From assembly GCA_034698045.1 (NCBI GenBank), contig JAQGAU010000331.1, forward strand, positions 1 through 30,955: a DNA stretch of 30,955 bases, in the 5' to 3' direction. Positions 10,018-18,882 of the stretch are shown here, in pieces. Position 1 is the stretch's first letter; every line of letters begins with the position of its first letter. The notes beneath the pieces are model-generated. The model did not search any database, had not been told where the DNA came from, and was given only the letters and a program-made list of their open reading frames with translations. The position numbers and the translations under genes are program-made. The stretch is from Paramacrobiotus richtersi (taxonomy: Eukaryota > Tardigrada > Eutardigrada > Parachela > Macrobiotidae).

Positions 10018-10292
10018 CACCAAACTTCAGCCGGAAACTGGCTTGTAAAGGCCATGGCATGAACAACAAATCCATCCGCGCCTTCGGTCAACACGAATGC
10101 ATCTTGATCTTCCGGAGTAAAGGGACTTGATATCTGCGGTCTTTGGCCTGCTGAAACTGCAAAAAATGCCGGAACTCCGCGAAACTGACACCTCACAGTT
10201 TTTGTCCCGTCGGATATTGATGTGGCGAGTATGCTGCGCAAAGACAAAACCCGGGAGAGTAGAGGCGATATACACAAAGTTGTTTCAGCCAT
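10018..10292 (-). CDS. Exon-like ORF, minus strand, unknown product
   Basis: The frame is open for 91 codons and includes CQFRGVPAFFAVSAGQRP and FVLTEGADGFVVHAMAF, with mixed, protein-like composition. On the minus strand TTTTTTGCAG at about 10167-10158 is a good splice acceptor, and TTTGGTGATG at about 10022-10013 could be a donor. A short exon between them would keep this frame. The plus strand has a competing 65-codon ORF (9933-10130) with a hydrophobic start, MTVVFAILYCILFVETG, so the strand is not certain. Part of the sequence (GGCCATGGCATGAACAACAA) recurs in diverged form at about 21702 and 27039. No family is recognised. Confidence 0.3.
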
Positions 10293-10299
10293 TATGTAA

Positions 10300-10489
10300 C
10301 AGAGCCATTTATATGATTATGATATGACCGTGGTCGTGCGCGCGTACTACGGTGATGATATACACCGGTTGCCGCTTTGCAGTTCATACATTTTTCAAAA
10401 GACAACACATCAGGTTATAAGTATATGAAGTTATAACCACTGTGTAGTGGAATAACCAGTGATCTTGGAAAATCCGTGCCGCTTGGCAG
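10300..10489. other. Spacer, nothing recognised
   Basis: It contains a repeated GGTTATAAGTATATGAAGTT / GTTATAACCACTG. TGTGTAGTGGAATAACC resembles a broken core, but CGTAG and the T-run are missing. Confidence 0.3.
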
Positions 10490-10710
10490 TTGATCCAGTA
10501 CCATCGATATCTGAACTATTTGCAAGACTGCGCCGATTTTGAAGAACAATACAAGACGGATAGAGTAAACAATACAGTATGGCCGGCGCTGTTTCTTTTT
10601 ACTGCAAGGGATGGAAATTATTCCACAATTATGAAAATTTGCTTTGGGTGTGTGCGGAGGTTGTGTAGTACAGACATGATACTATTCTACGAATTTTCAA
10701 ATGTGTAGAC
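10490..10710 (+). pseudogene. FYCK exon copy 2 with EQY piece
   Basis: Two overlapping frames look coding. One gives YLQDCADFEEQYKTDRVNN. The other gives MAGAVSFYCKGWKLFHNYEN and ends VCAEVV, stop, near 10669. The second matches the copy at 64-165. A related EQYQTNAWMA piece is at about 26507-26540. Whether these are one exon with a frameshift or two is unclear. Confidence 0.33.
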
Positions 10711-10794
10711 TTTTAACAACGCTGCATAGTTTTTCTTTGTTTCTCATTAGTCTGATGGTACCACTGTAATGGTTTCTCGTATTGCAACGTAATT

Positions 10795-10856
10795 GTTCCT
10801 ATAATAAAACACTTGATTGACCGTTAACGGTCAATCAAGTGTTTTATTATAGGAAC
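10795..10856. repeat. Perfect 62-bp palindrome
   Basis: Two 31-base arms meet with no spacer at GTT|AAC (10825/10826), with no mismatch. AATAAA occurs at 10803-10808 and, by symmetry, on the opposite strand at 10848-10843. An 8-base direct repeat, AACGTAAT, flanks it at 10786-10793 and 10871-10878. The flanks outside the palindrome are not mirrored. Possible roles are a bidirectional poly(A) or hairpin terminator, or a fold-back insertion. Confidence 0.95.
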
Positions 10857-10878
10857 GTTATTAATATTATAACGTAAT

Positions 10879-11185
10879 ACTGTAGAGTGACACTTCTTCT
10901 CATTCACTCTTTGGTCCGTGTTATACTGCATAGCATAGAAATTAGTCAAATTACTTATTTCTTTGACTGTGCGCTTCGCTATATATATGTACAGAAGCCG
11001 AAAAATCCTCACCAAAATCCAGCCAGAAACTGCTATCTCGTGCTAGCTGCGTGACCCGCTGTGGATTTCAAGGAATACGACAAAATTTGATCGGAAACAG
11101 TTGGCGTGTAATTACCCATTCATCAAGTCAAAGTAGTCTAGATAAGCGGATATTTATTAAAGTAAGTGGAACATTAGGGTGAAGC
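10879..11185. other. Spacer before A unit
   Basis: CCTCACCAAAATCCAGCCAG at 11007 resembles ATCACCAAACTTCAGCCGG at 10016, so a fragment of that exon-like piece recurs. The end (GGAACATTAGGGTGAAGC) is the A-family lead. Confidence 0.35.
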
Positions 11186-11284
11186 CGTAGTGTAGTGGCG
11201 TTGAATCCAGTCTTCCTCGTTAACTCGTCCACTGGAAACATTTATGATAAAAAAACGGCTAATAACATGTGCAAACACTTTTTT
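11186..11284 (+). ncRNA. Candidate small RNA unit, family A
   Basis: The core is CGTAG-TGTAG-TGGC, with the body ACGGCTAATAACATGTGCAA. Six T lie at 11279-11284. AGTGT of the core can pair with ACACT just before the T-run. Confidence 0.42.
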
Positions 11285-11609
11285 AGACTTAACAACACGC
11301 ACACATCGCTTGCGACCCACTGTGCATTTTAAGGACTACGAAAAACTCGAAACCAATTAACTTGTAGATGCCCAACTACAAAATCCGTAATTCGGTAAAG
11401 CAATTTCAAGAGGTAATCGGATATTTATTATTTATTGATGGTGTTGCATTGTTGAGCTAGAAAGATGAAGTATATTTGTTAAGTACAATGTGGCGATTTG
11501 ATTTCAAATAATCTTCGCGGAAAAACATTTTTTTCGCGTGTTTCCATCAAAATGTTAGCACTTTTATTGCCATGGGGATCTGTTGGTGCTTTCTAACCCG
11601 CATGGACTG
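11285..11609 (+). repeat. P-type leader before B
   Basis: Only the last part is P-like: GAGCTAGAAAGATGAAGTAT, then AAAATGTTAGCAC and TTGCCATGGGGATCTGTTGG. TTTATTATTTATTGATGG is a simple AT stretch. Confidence 0.4.
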
Positions 11610-11706
11610 CGTAGAGCAGTGGCGCTGAAGAGGTGTTTCGCATTCTCCTTGCAAATTGTCCGGCATAATCTGAAATAATGCGCTGCATAACTTTAACTTA
11701 GTTTTT
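11610..11706 (+). ncRNA. Candidate small RNA unit, family B
   Basis: The core is CGTAG-AGCAG-TGGC. The body GGCATAATCTGAAATAATGC and then GCTGCATAACTTTAAC is followed by TTTTT at 11702-11706. With 873 and 12592 it is one of the best B units. Confidence 0.43.
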
Positions 11707-11909
11707 CGCTCTCCTGAAGTTTTTGTCGTGAAATGCGCTGTATATTTCCGAGGAAACGTTAAACTGGCAACGATTGGCTTTTTATAATCTACAGAACTTT
11801 GTCCATAATTATAGGGAAGTTGTAGTTGTTAATTCCGTTTGACTGTCGGTTTTGTTGTATGGGAGGTCAGTTGCTGTTGATTGGAATGACTGGACTATTA
11901 CGGCATAAC

Positions 11910-12020
11910 CGTAGAGTAATGGCGTTATCCATCGCATTGTTGCCCATGTCTCGCAGCTTAAATAATATTATAGCAACCACCAGTAAACCTTACGATATGT
12001 TGTAAAACGCGTTGTTTTTT
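11910..12020 (+). ncRNA. Candidate small RNA unit, family A
   Basis: The upstream box TGTATGGGAGGTCAGTTG is at about 11858, and TATTACGGCATAAC leads into core CGTAG-AGTAA-TGGC. Six T lie at 12015-12020. Confidence 0.42.
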
Positions 12021-12139
12021 CTTGTTTGCACAATTTTCCGCGAACAGAACGCGCGGTCACAGTAAAAAAAAACAGATCTCAAACAGAAGAGAATGTATTC
12101 CACAATTGGAGAACATATTCCAAACTTGTTTTTCCTCGA

Positions 12140-12475
12140 TCGGGGTTTCCAAGATTTCTGCCGGTATTCTGGTGCGTAAGAATGGTGTCGCATTTAATGA
12201 TCGGATATTGATGTGCCCAGATTCCCGTCAGCAATAAGCGTGCATCGCTGCGGACGGATCGCGCTCATGGGCGGATGCGAGAAGAAATCGCGGTATTTGC
12301 TGCCCAATGAGAAGTCATATTCCGAGTTTGTACAGTGTAATCGGCCTGTTTCATTAATGCCTTTACCCGAATCAGAGGATTCAATCACGGCTGATTCAGA
12401 ACAAAAATCTGCAATGCAGAGATTTGATTCACTTGATATTTGCTTCACGGAAAGTTCTTTTATATATTTATAAAG
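12140..12475 (+). pseudogene. LPLPES exon copy 3
   Basis: It begins like the others (TTTCTGCCGGTATTCTGG) and carries an extra stretch. It then reads RYLLPNEKSYSEFVQ and VSLMPLPESED, and the frame stays open to 12470. Against copy 1 the silent changes are CCG/CCC, GAA/GAG, AAA/AAG, GTG/GTT, TTG/TTA, CCC/CCT, CCG/CCC and TCG/TCA. This is the longest open copy. I do not recognise the protein. Confidence 0.42.
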
Positions 12476-12591
12476 TATACGTTATTACCTATAGCTAGAT
12501 TGGCGTTTGTCATGTCCAAGTTAAATGTCATACATATATTGTTCTTCCTGAAGATCGATGTCTTCTAACGATTCAGCAAAAGCTTGGATTG

Positions 12592-12683
12592 CGTAGAGCA
12601 GTGGCGCTAAAGTTGTTTCACTCTCCTCGTCCGGCATAATTTAAAGTAACGCATAGCATTATTAAAACTTTGGATTATTTTTT
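12592..12683 (+). ncRNA. Candidate small RNA unit, family B
   Basis: The core is CGTAG-AGCAG-TGGC with body CCGGCATAATTTAAAGTAAC. Six T lie at 12678-12683. CTAAAGTT after the core can pair with AAACTTTGG before the T-run. Confidence 0.43.
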
Positions 12684-13925
12684 CGCTGTCCTGAAGTAAT
12701 TTTGGGCGAGAACCGTAAACTGACAACGATTAGCTTTTATTTTTCCGATCAAACTTCCAAGTCTGTAATTTCCTTGCATGATTGGTCAGGCTCTACTACT
12801 GGCACCTAAAGAATCGTTACGTTTATTGGTAGCATATTGCGAGTTGGTTGGCACATGTACAAATAAGGCAGTGACAGTTAATTTGTACCACAAGATGACG
12901 CAACGAAAGAGAGAGAGAGATTTGGCGTGAAATGCCTGGTTGGCTTCAGGTACCGCCGGTGAACGCGCACCGATCCTGTCCACTGTATAACGTAAAGGTC
13001 AACTCCACGCGTGAGAATTGTGTGCTTCTTTTTGGTTATTGGTTCACATCTTTTGTTTATTCCTTTTTGGATGGTTCCGCTGTTTTTGTTGACGCTGAGT
13101 GTAATGGATGAATTTCTCAATATCTTTACCGAGAAAACTTATCCTGTTGTATATGGAAACATTCGGCGTGCTCTTCGGACCCTTTCCAATTGTACTGAAA
13201 GCGTAGTGTGATGGCTTAAAAAGGTAACATCGGTTGCAGTTGTGTCATTTAATAGCGCTGTTGCTGTAAATGCAGAGTGGTGTATCTTTTGCTTGGAGTA
13301 TAAATGTTTTATTTGGCAGCTTCTTGCAATATCTGCACTGCGCTGAAAGTCCGTCCTTTTTGTTCAGAGAGGAACCATCAGATTTTGTTCAAAGGATTCT
13401 CAGATATTGTGCGGTATCAGATCTCAGCGTTGTCCTGATTGGAAAGTTTTAAGAGCATTCGAGCGAATTCGTTGTTTTCACAAGAGTTTTTATGCGGAAA
13501 ATTATGTAAAAAAATAGTAAGGTTAGCTGAAAGAATAAAGATAGTAAGTTGTAACCGTTAATATAAGCCTGACTATGGTTGTGGGCGTTTCACTTTTGGA
13601 TATCTTTGGATGTTTGGTTTTTGTTTCGTTTCAAGTGCTGCTTTTCAGGTGTGTTTCATATAGGAGTAAATATTAGTCATGTACTTTTGTTTCATTCGGC
13701 ATATTTGAGTGAAATATCTTGAATTTGCAAAATTAATCGAAGTTTTTTTGAGAATCAAACGATCGCATAACTTTCGATTTACTTTGTTCCTACTGTGAAG
13801 TGTTAAATGTTAAGTTTTGCATTTGTCGTAAACAATTATTGGTGGAAATGTGTTTATCGTATTCGGTGTTTTCCGCATTTAGAAGTAGCATCATATATGA
13901 TATAATCACTCTGATAATTCTCTGC
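12684..13925 (+). repeat. End of B unit, then D module copy 2
   Basis: The B tail ends at about 12780. From 12945 the D order follows: CAGGTACCGCCGGTGAACG, AAAGGTCAACTCCACG, TTTTTGGATGGTTCCGC, then CATATAGGAGTAAATATTA and TTCGGCATATTTGAGTGAAA. A GAGAGAGAGAGA run is at about 12909. At 13202-13215 a core CGTAG-TGTGA-TGGC is exact but has no T-run at the usual distance. Short ORFs here are not kept in the other D copies. Confidence 0.45.
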
Positions 13926-14004
13926 TGTACGGCCTGTACCTGAAATATCGCCTGTTTATCAATTTACGCCAACGCTTTCTTTGCTGAAATGCTCTGACCA
14001 GAAG

Positions 14005-14114
14005 AAAAAAGCCTTTGTACATATAAGCCATTTTATGTATCATGCATATGAATGTTACCAGTGTGCAGATACAAGCCTACCATTGAAAGAAGAAGAACAC
14101 GGCACTACGCTACA
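14005..14114 (-). ncRNA. Candidate small RNA unit, family A, minus strand
   Basis: The core is TGTAG-CGTAG-TGCC (two mismatches). The body has ACATAAAATGGCTTATATGT, and six T on minus lie at 14010-14005. Confidence 0.38.
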
Positions 14115-14277
14115 CCCTTCACTGTGATATTTCACCCATCTCACTAAATACCCACTTGACTCTAGGAAATTACTTTACCGAATTATGGACTTGGAGCTGC
14201 CTATATTACAAGCTTCCTGTTTACGGTATCCTTGGGAAATGCACACTGTGTCACATGCGATTAACTACAGGCCAGCG

Positions 14278-14391
14278 AAAAAATAATCTAATGCAGGCAA
14301 CGGATTATTACAAACCATGAAAATGAAAGCAGTGCATCGATCTGTAAACGACTCGACCAAGGACGGATGGGTCTAGCGCCAATGTTCTACG
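14278..14391 (-). ncRNA. Candidate small RNA unit, family B, minus strand
   Basis: The B lead CGAATTG is followed by core CGTAG-AACAT-TGGC and GCTAGAC. Six T on minus lie at 14283-14278 and are followed by CGCTGGCCTG, as in plus-strand B units. Confidence 0.41.
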
Positions 14392-14576
14392 CAATTCGAC
14401 AATTCAAGATTTGAACACCATGAATCAAAAACCCATGTATAATACTTCAAACACGCTCGATAATTATGTTCAAGTAATTCGAACTTCCAACAATTTTAAA
14501 TGATCACTGCCGTTAGGAGTTCATTTTATTTTGATGCTTTCCACATGCACTTATTCATTCTTTTTCCTGTCTTTAC

Positions 14577-14762
14577 TTAATAAAACGATTCGTACGCTTC
14601 TGTGATGTACCTCAAATATCGGTTGTCCTCTGGACTTAAATTTCCTATGCAGCGACAGCAATGAAAGGAGTTGCCCGGATTCTTATTTTGGAAATGGCGA
14701 GATACAGTGAAGTGATTAACGCAGTCACACGTGGCGACAAACAGCACATGCTTTTTTTTCAT
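14577..14762 (-). CDS. GRF-type zinc-finger-like exon, best copy
   Basis: The frame is open for 61 codons. Residues 8-38 carry C12-x-C14, then N28-P-G-N, F33 and the C35-C-R-C38 cluster. This spacing resembles the zf-GRF domain (CxC, N-x-G-R/x-x-F-x-x-C) found in TOP3A, NEIL3, APEX2 and TTF2, where it binds single-stranded DNA. The fourth ligand and the usual trailing FFxW are not evident, so the assignment is tentative. It is followed by a charged tail, EDNRYLRYITEAYESFY. Two degenerate copies lie on plus at 4412 and 8771. The upstream side (higher coordinates) runs straight into a family B body whose core is missing. I see no clear splice sites, so it may be a fragment rather than a gene. 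Confidence 0.35.
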   Translation of the reverse strand: MKKKHVLFVATCDCVNHFTVSRHFQNKNPGNSFHCCRCIGNLSPEDNRYLRYITEAYESFY

Positions 14763-15103
14763 TGTCGGCCATGTTCGAAATAATGCGTTGTATAACTTTA
14801 GCGTGGTTTTTCGCTGTCTTGAAGTTAGTCTCGTGCGATCGATAAGCTGTACATTTCCACAGAAGCGATAAACTGACTACGATCGGCTCATAGTTAGCCG
14901 AACTTCCAAGTCCATAATTATCTGAAGTACTGTTTTGTAAGGGTCTACTGCTGAAAACAAAGAATCGTTTCAGATAACTCTAACAGCCAACTGACAACAG
15001 TTATTGAGAAAATTTCACTGAATGTTTCCGTCAGACTGTTGGTTTTGTTGTATGGGAGGTCAGTTGATGTGTTATCGCAATGAGTTGAATATTAAGGAAT
15101 AAA
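14763..15103 (+). repeat. B body without core, leading to an A unit
   Basis: GAAATAATGCGTTGTATAAC, TTTTTCGCTGTCTTGAAGTT and ACTTCCAAGTCCATAATTAT are the standard B-to-A sequence. The B core itself has been replaced by the zinc-finger fragment. The upstream A box TGTATGGGAGGTCAGTTG lies at about 15048. Confidence 0.5.
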
Positions 15104-15195
15104 CGTAGAGTAGTGGCGTCGGATGTGTGATCATTCTCACTGGTTACGGCCGCTGCCAGCAATTATGCTTTACAAAATCAGAATAAAGTCTTTTT
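15104..15195 (+). ncRNA. Candidate small RNA unit, family A
   Basis: AATATTAAGGAATAAA leads into core CGTAG-AGTAG-TGGC, and TTTTT lies at 15191-15195. It is the last core before the 4.2 kb island. Confidence 0.41.
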
Positions 15196-15224
15196 GATAG
15201 TTTACACATTCTGCAGCTGACAGA

Positions 15225-15515
15225 ACGCGTGGTTGGAATAATAAACAGGCATCAGAACTACAAAGAATTTTTTTTCTATCACGCAGTTAATGTGGTAAAA
15301 AGGTTTGTTTGGCATTTCAATGGAAACGATACACTGACGACGATTACTTGGTATATTTTACAGAACGCCGTAATTTCCTTACGTACCTTTTCGGTAATCC
15401 AGTTGACAAGGTATCAAGAACCAATTCAAATCACTCACAACTGCCAGAAATCAAACTGACAACATGTATTGAGAATTACAAAGACTCCTTGCTTCAAGTG
15501 ATCCTTAAAAATTGA
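15225..15515 (+). repeat. B-to-A fragment without core
   Basis: TTTTTTTCTATCACGCAGTT, GGAAACGATACACTGACGAC, TAATTTCCTTACGTAC, TTCGGTAATCCAGTTGAC and CAACATGTATTGAGAA match the B-to-A interval at 23540-23770 and 28760-29000. Overlapping ORFs here are not conserved. Confidence 0.5.
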
Positions 15516-16300
15516 ATTCCAGTGCCGAATATTAAAGCGCGGGTCGCCGATCGGGAACAAATTAGTTACTTAATTAAAACATGACAGTAACCGTATTTAT
15601 TTTTCTGCGACAGTAACGGTGTTAAATGATGAGGTTAACAAAGCTTACTACTGCAACGATTCTTTTCCAAGTCTGTGATTGCAGACGTGTACGCTAGAGA
15701 AAAGGTCATTTAGAAAATGGAATACAGGAATATCGATTCATGGAATGAGCTGAGACCCGAGTGGTCAAATTGTGCCGGCTGGATCGCAAAAGCAAACCGT
15801 GACTAGGCGCTTTTGTTGACAACTTGGTTGTCTGCTCTTGTTTAGCTGTTTTTCTTTGCTAGCTGACATCTTTAATTTCCAGATCTCGTATAAACCATTC
15901 AGCTTCAGCCAACAGCAAACAAACGAGACAAAAATGAGCATATCCATCATTCGGTACGAACTTGAAGAAACCCCGGCTGCGCTGTAATACGGAGTTAGTC
16001 TGCAAAAAAGATCAGTACGAGCATATAAATACAAGGGTGTTTGGGTAATCAAACCTTAGCAGCAAAGAAACTGTAAGAAACAAGCCGTCTGCTTCTTGAG
16101 AAGCAATAGTCCTGTAGTACCAGAGAAGCAAAAACACTCAAGTCTCTCGAATTTTCAAGTCTTTCCCCGCGCTGATCCGATGACCAATGAGTTTCTGCAA
16201 GGTTTGACCACCCGGATTCTACGCTGAATTCAGTAGTATATGAAACGCAGTTGATTTACTGATTTGGTGCAATTACTACGCAGGTCACTCCAGCAATATC
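15516..16300. other. Single-copy sequence, possible TATA box
   Basis: No array core is present. TATAAATA at 16024-16031 could be a plus-strand TATA box ahead of the coding-like region that starts near 16440. An open minus-strand frame of 95 codons (15765-16052) overlaps it and has one hydrophobic stretch. It has no other support. Confidence 0.25.
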
Positions 16301-16442
16301 AAAGTGCTGCTGCACCCACGGAGAAGTTGATCTTTGGAAAAATGACTGGTCAGAAGCGTGAGCGGATCACAGCGTATCAGTGACTCGGGGACACCTGAGT
16401 TTTTTTTGCTTCTCGGATGTTCAGGAGTGGTACTTGTAAGTT

Positions 16443-17357
16443 GTGCCTCATCATTTTCGGTCAATTTATGCTTTGCAAGTTCTGGGCGTCGTGTCGGTTT
16501 GTTTTTGCCTAGATCGTTCCCAGGGTTCCAACCGGTGCACATTTTGCTTAAAGTGTGAATCTCCGCGTCCGTTCAGCATACCGGGCATCCGGGACAACGG
16601 CGGATCCAAGCCGCGCTTTAGAAGAATCGGCCGGACTCCTGCAGTGACAATTTCGCCAGTTGGACGTAGCCAAGATGATCAGCTTATCCTGAATGATATT
16701 ACTTTACAGGAAGTAATTACAAGGCTACGACCGGCTCCAGGGCTCTTACATGTTCAGATGCAGTATGATCGTCTAAGGAAGGTCAAAAGTAATCTATTTT
16801 GCACATTCGTAAAGGAAGTTAGACAAAGATCACACAGTGTTGGAAAACAGGAATTTTCTTGGTAAATGGAAATGGCTGATGAGAATTTCACGGTACTTCA
16901 GACTTTCCGATCGACAGTAATGTGTACTGAGTGTGGAAAACAGAGGCAGGTCAGTACAGTCACTATAACCAGGACAGCCAATGAACCTTCACCAATTGAG
17001 AATGCACCCGCACGCTTCCAGACTGGATGCAGTGCACAGTTTCTCTCGCAGACTTCTATGTTGTGGGCTATTTCTGTAACCTGGCTCCACTGCTCTCAAA
17101 AGGGAGGCACTATAGCTCAAATGATAGAGAAAAAAATTTGGTTGATAGTCTCTACAGGTATTTTGAACTATTCGTACGAAAGGAAGAAGTTATGGCCGTT
17201 TTTAGTTAACATAGAAGTTTACGAGACCGTTGTAGAGACTTCTCGTAGACTACAGTATTGTGCCAACTGGAAACGGTCACAACTCGTTTCTTTCGAACCA
17301 ACAATTCAAAATAGTAGATACGACTACCATTACCAAATTTTTTTATCTATCTTTTGA
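16443..17357 (+). pseudogene. Coding-like remnant with CxxC, unknown product
   Basis: One frame is open over 305 codons apart from a single TAA at 16863-16865, which sits inside CTTGGTAAAT, a possible splice donor. It includes RRIGRTPAVTISPVGRSQDD, RLRPAPGLLHVQMQYDRL and then VMCTECGKQRQVSTVTITR. From about 17027 a different frame looks more protein-like (SLADFYVVGYFCNLAPLL, then NLVDSLYRYFELFVRKEEV) and stops at 17209. The Cys-x-x-Cys could be half of a zinc ribbon. No family is recognised. The frame change suggests either an unseen intron or decay. Confidence 0.33.
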
Positions 17358-17832
17358 GCTATCGTAGGCCAGTAACAAGGGCAATGGAACCAAGTTACAG
17401 AAACTGCCAATAGCATAGAAGTCTACGGGAAAAACAATCGGTTGCATCCACTTCGCAAATCAGTTCCCTGTAGTCAAGGCATTACAGCGCCCTACTGCTC
17501 AATTGGTGAAGGCTCGTTAAGGCAGGTTGGGTTTTGATATCCTGTTCATTACGACCGAAAATGAAACGGGATATTCGGCTTTCTCCCACCTTGGTTGCTT
17601 CCGCGAGCAATAAAAGCCGACAAACCTACGTCAAAATTGTTAGAACCGTTACGTACATGGAATATTCTTCACATTATTCATTATTCGTCTGCGCTCTGTT
17701 GTTCAAAACTTTTCGTTTCTGTAACTCGCCGGCAGCAACGCGCCTTGTTATAAACTAGCAACCGACGCTAGTCCAAACGGCGTTTCTAATGCTGAACGAC
17801 ACCAGCAGAAACTTCTCTACTTTCCCCAATAA
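17358..17832. other. Spacer before the GPCR pseudogene
   Basis: CATAGAAGTCTACGGG at 17415 echoes CATAGAAGTTTACGAG at 17209, a short internal duplication. A 74-codon ORF at 17534-17758 has no recognisable feature. The 3' end (ACTTTCCCCAATAATCAAACAG) could be a splice acceptor for the GPCR exon. Confidence 0.3.
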
Positions 17833-18882
17833 TCAAACAGCAGGGCAGACGGCCGATGGCGCAGTCAGAGGGCAGTCAGAGGTCACACTTTGTCAACCAG
17901 TCTGATTACCTTGACAGTGATCCCGTTAGCGCTGAGTTTTGTTTTGCTCTTCTTGCTGCTTAAGGAGAAGAAGTTGCAAACGCCATTCAACGTGTACATT
18001 ATCGCCTTATTATGCAGTAACTCCCTCTATGTCGGAATTGGCAATCCAATGTCAATTCTTGACGAACATTACGGATACTGGTGGATGGGATTCACAGCCT
18101 GCACCGGAAAGATCTACAACACCTTTATCATTTCCTCCGTTGCGGTACACATTCATGATTCATGTACTCATCAGCATGAACCGCGCTTGGGCGCTGTTTC
18201 GGCCGGTGTCCTACCAGAATCGTCACACTTCCCGCGTCGCTGCGTTTCTGTGTGTCGGCCCCGTGGTGTACCTCCACGCCCTGCTAATGCCGGCAGTCGT
18301 AATCGATGCCCTTTATTACCGCGCGTCGCACAGTAAAGCCTGCTATCTGGACACCAAGGCACAGTTTACCTGGACGATGATTATATGTTGGTGTGGGTGT
18401 TCGAAGTGCCCAAGCTATTCAGTCCGGTCTGCTATCCGCTGCTTCTGTGGAAATCCGTCCAGCGGAGACGATGGTCCCGGGCGGTACAGGCTGCCGCACC
18501 AGACGGAGTGCCAAAGAACAGCCGGTCGACGGGGAATTCCGGTCCAGCGAACCGCAAGCGCGAGAACAAGTCCCAGGCGTTTGTCGTGCTGACCCTGTTT
18601 ACACTGCGCGCAACGGTATGTTGGACGCCGAGTATGGTGTACTACAGGTTAGCAGCTTTTGTGCCGTTGAGCAGGACGACCCTGCACGAAGTCCACGAGG
18701 CTCTGTCGACGTTGCTGCCTCTGCTTGATTCGCTCTTCTTTGCGCTGAGCATCTCCAGTCTGCGGACAACGGTTGTTCGTTTGGCTAAATGTCGACGGAA
18801 CAAGAAGTGCACTTTACATTCAACCTTTTACGTTGTTATATCAACGGAAACACTACAAAACCGACAGTCTGACGAAATGTAG
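17833..18882 (+). pseudogene. Broken rhodopsin-like (class A) GPCR
   Basis: Seven hydrophobic segments can be followed in order. TM1 is around PLALSFVLLFLLL. TM2 is VYIIALLCSNSLYVGIGNP. TM3 has FTACTGK and ends ISMNRAWALF, where NR replaces the DRY arginine motif. TM4 is VAAFLCVGPVVYLHALLMP. A second extracellular-loop cysteine lies in SKACYL. TM5 is around VPKLFSPVCYPLLLW, TM6 has the CWTP motif, and TM7 ends LLDSLFFALSISSLR in place of NPxxY. The reading frame breaks twice: at 18151-18164, where ATTCATG is duplicated in tandem (+7), and between about 18373 and 18386 (net +2 or -1). No in-frame ATG precedes TM1; the frame is open only from 17833. It ends at TAG 18880-18882. Known family members sense ligands at the plasma membrane. 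The ligand here is unknown. Either it is a pseudogene or the assembly carries two indel errors. Confidence 0.8.

Larger units (their letters stand above)
13926..14525 (-). repeat. Inverted P-B-A block
   Basis: Read on the minus strand, this block has a P leader remnant, a B unit (core at 14391), an A unit (core at 14114) and the start of the following P leader (GATAAACAGGCGATATTTCA). This is the same order as on plus at 6120-6560. It is the only stretch where neighbouring B and A units are both reversed, which points to a local inversion of about 0.6 kb. Confidence 0.6.

Noticed and set aside
10795-10856. Palindrome as a simple fold-back read artefact
   Set aside because: The mirror symmetry stops exactly after 31 bases on each side and the flanks are different. 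A read artefact would normally mirror a longer stretch. It still deserves a read-level check.
15765-16052. 95-codon minus-strand ORF as a gene
   Set aside because: It has no domain, splice or duplication support and only one hydrophobic stretch.
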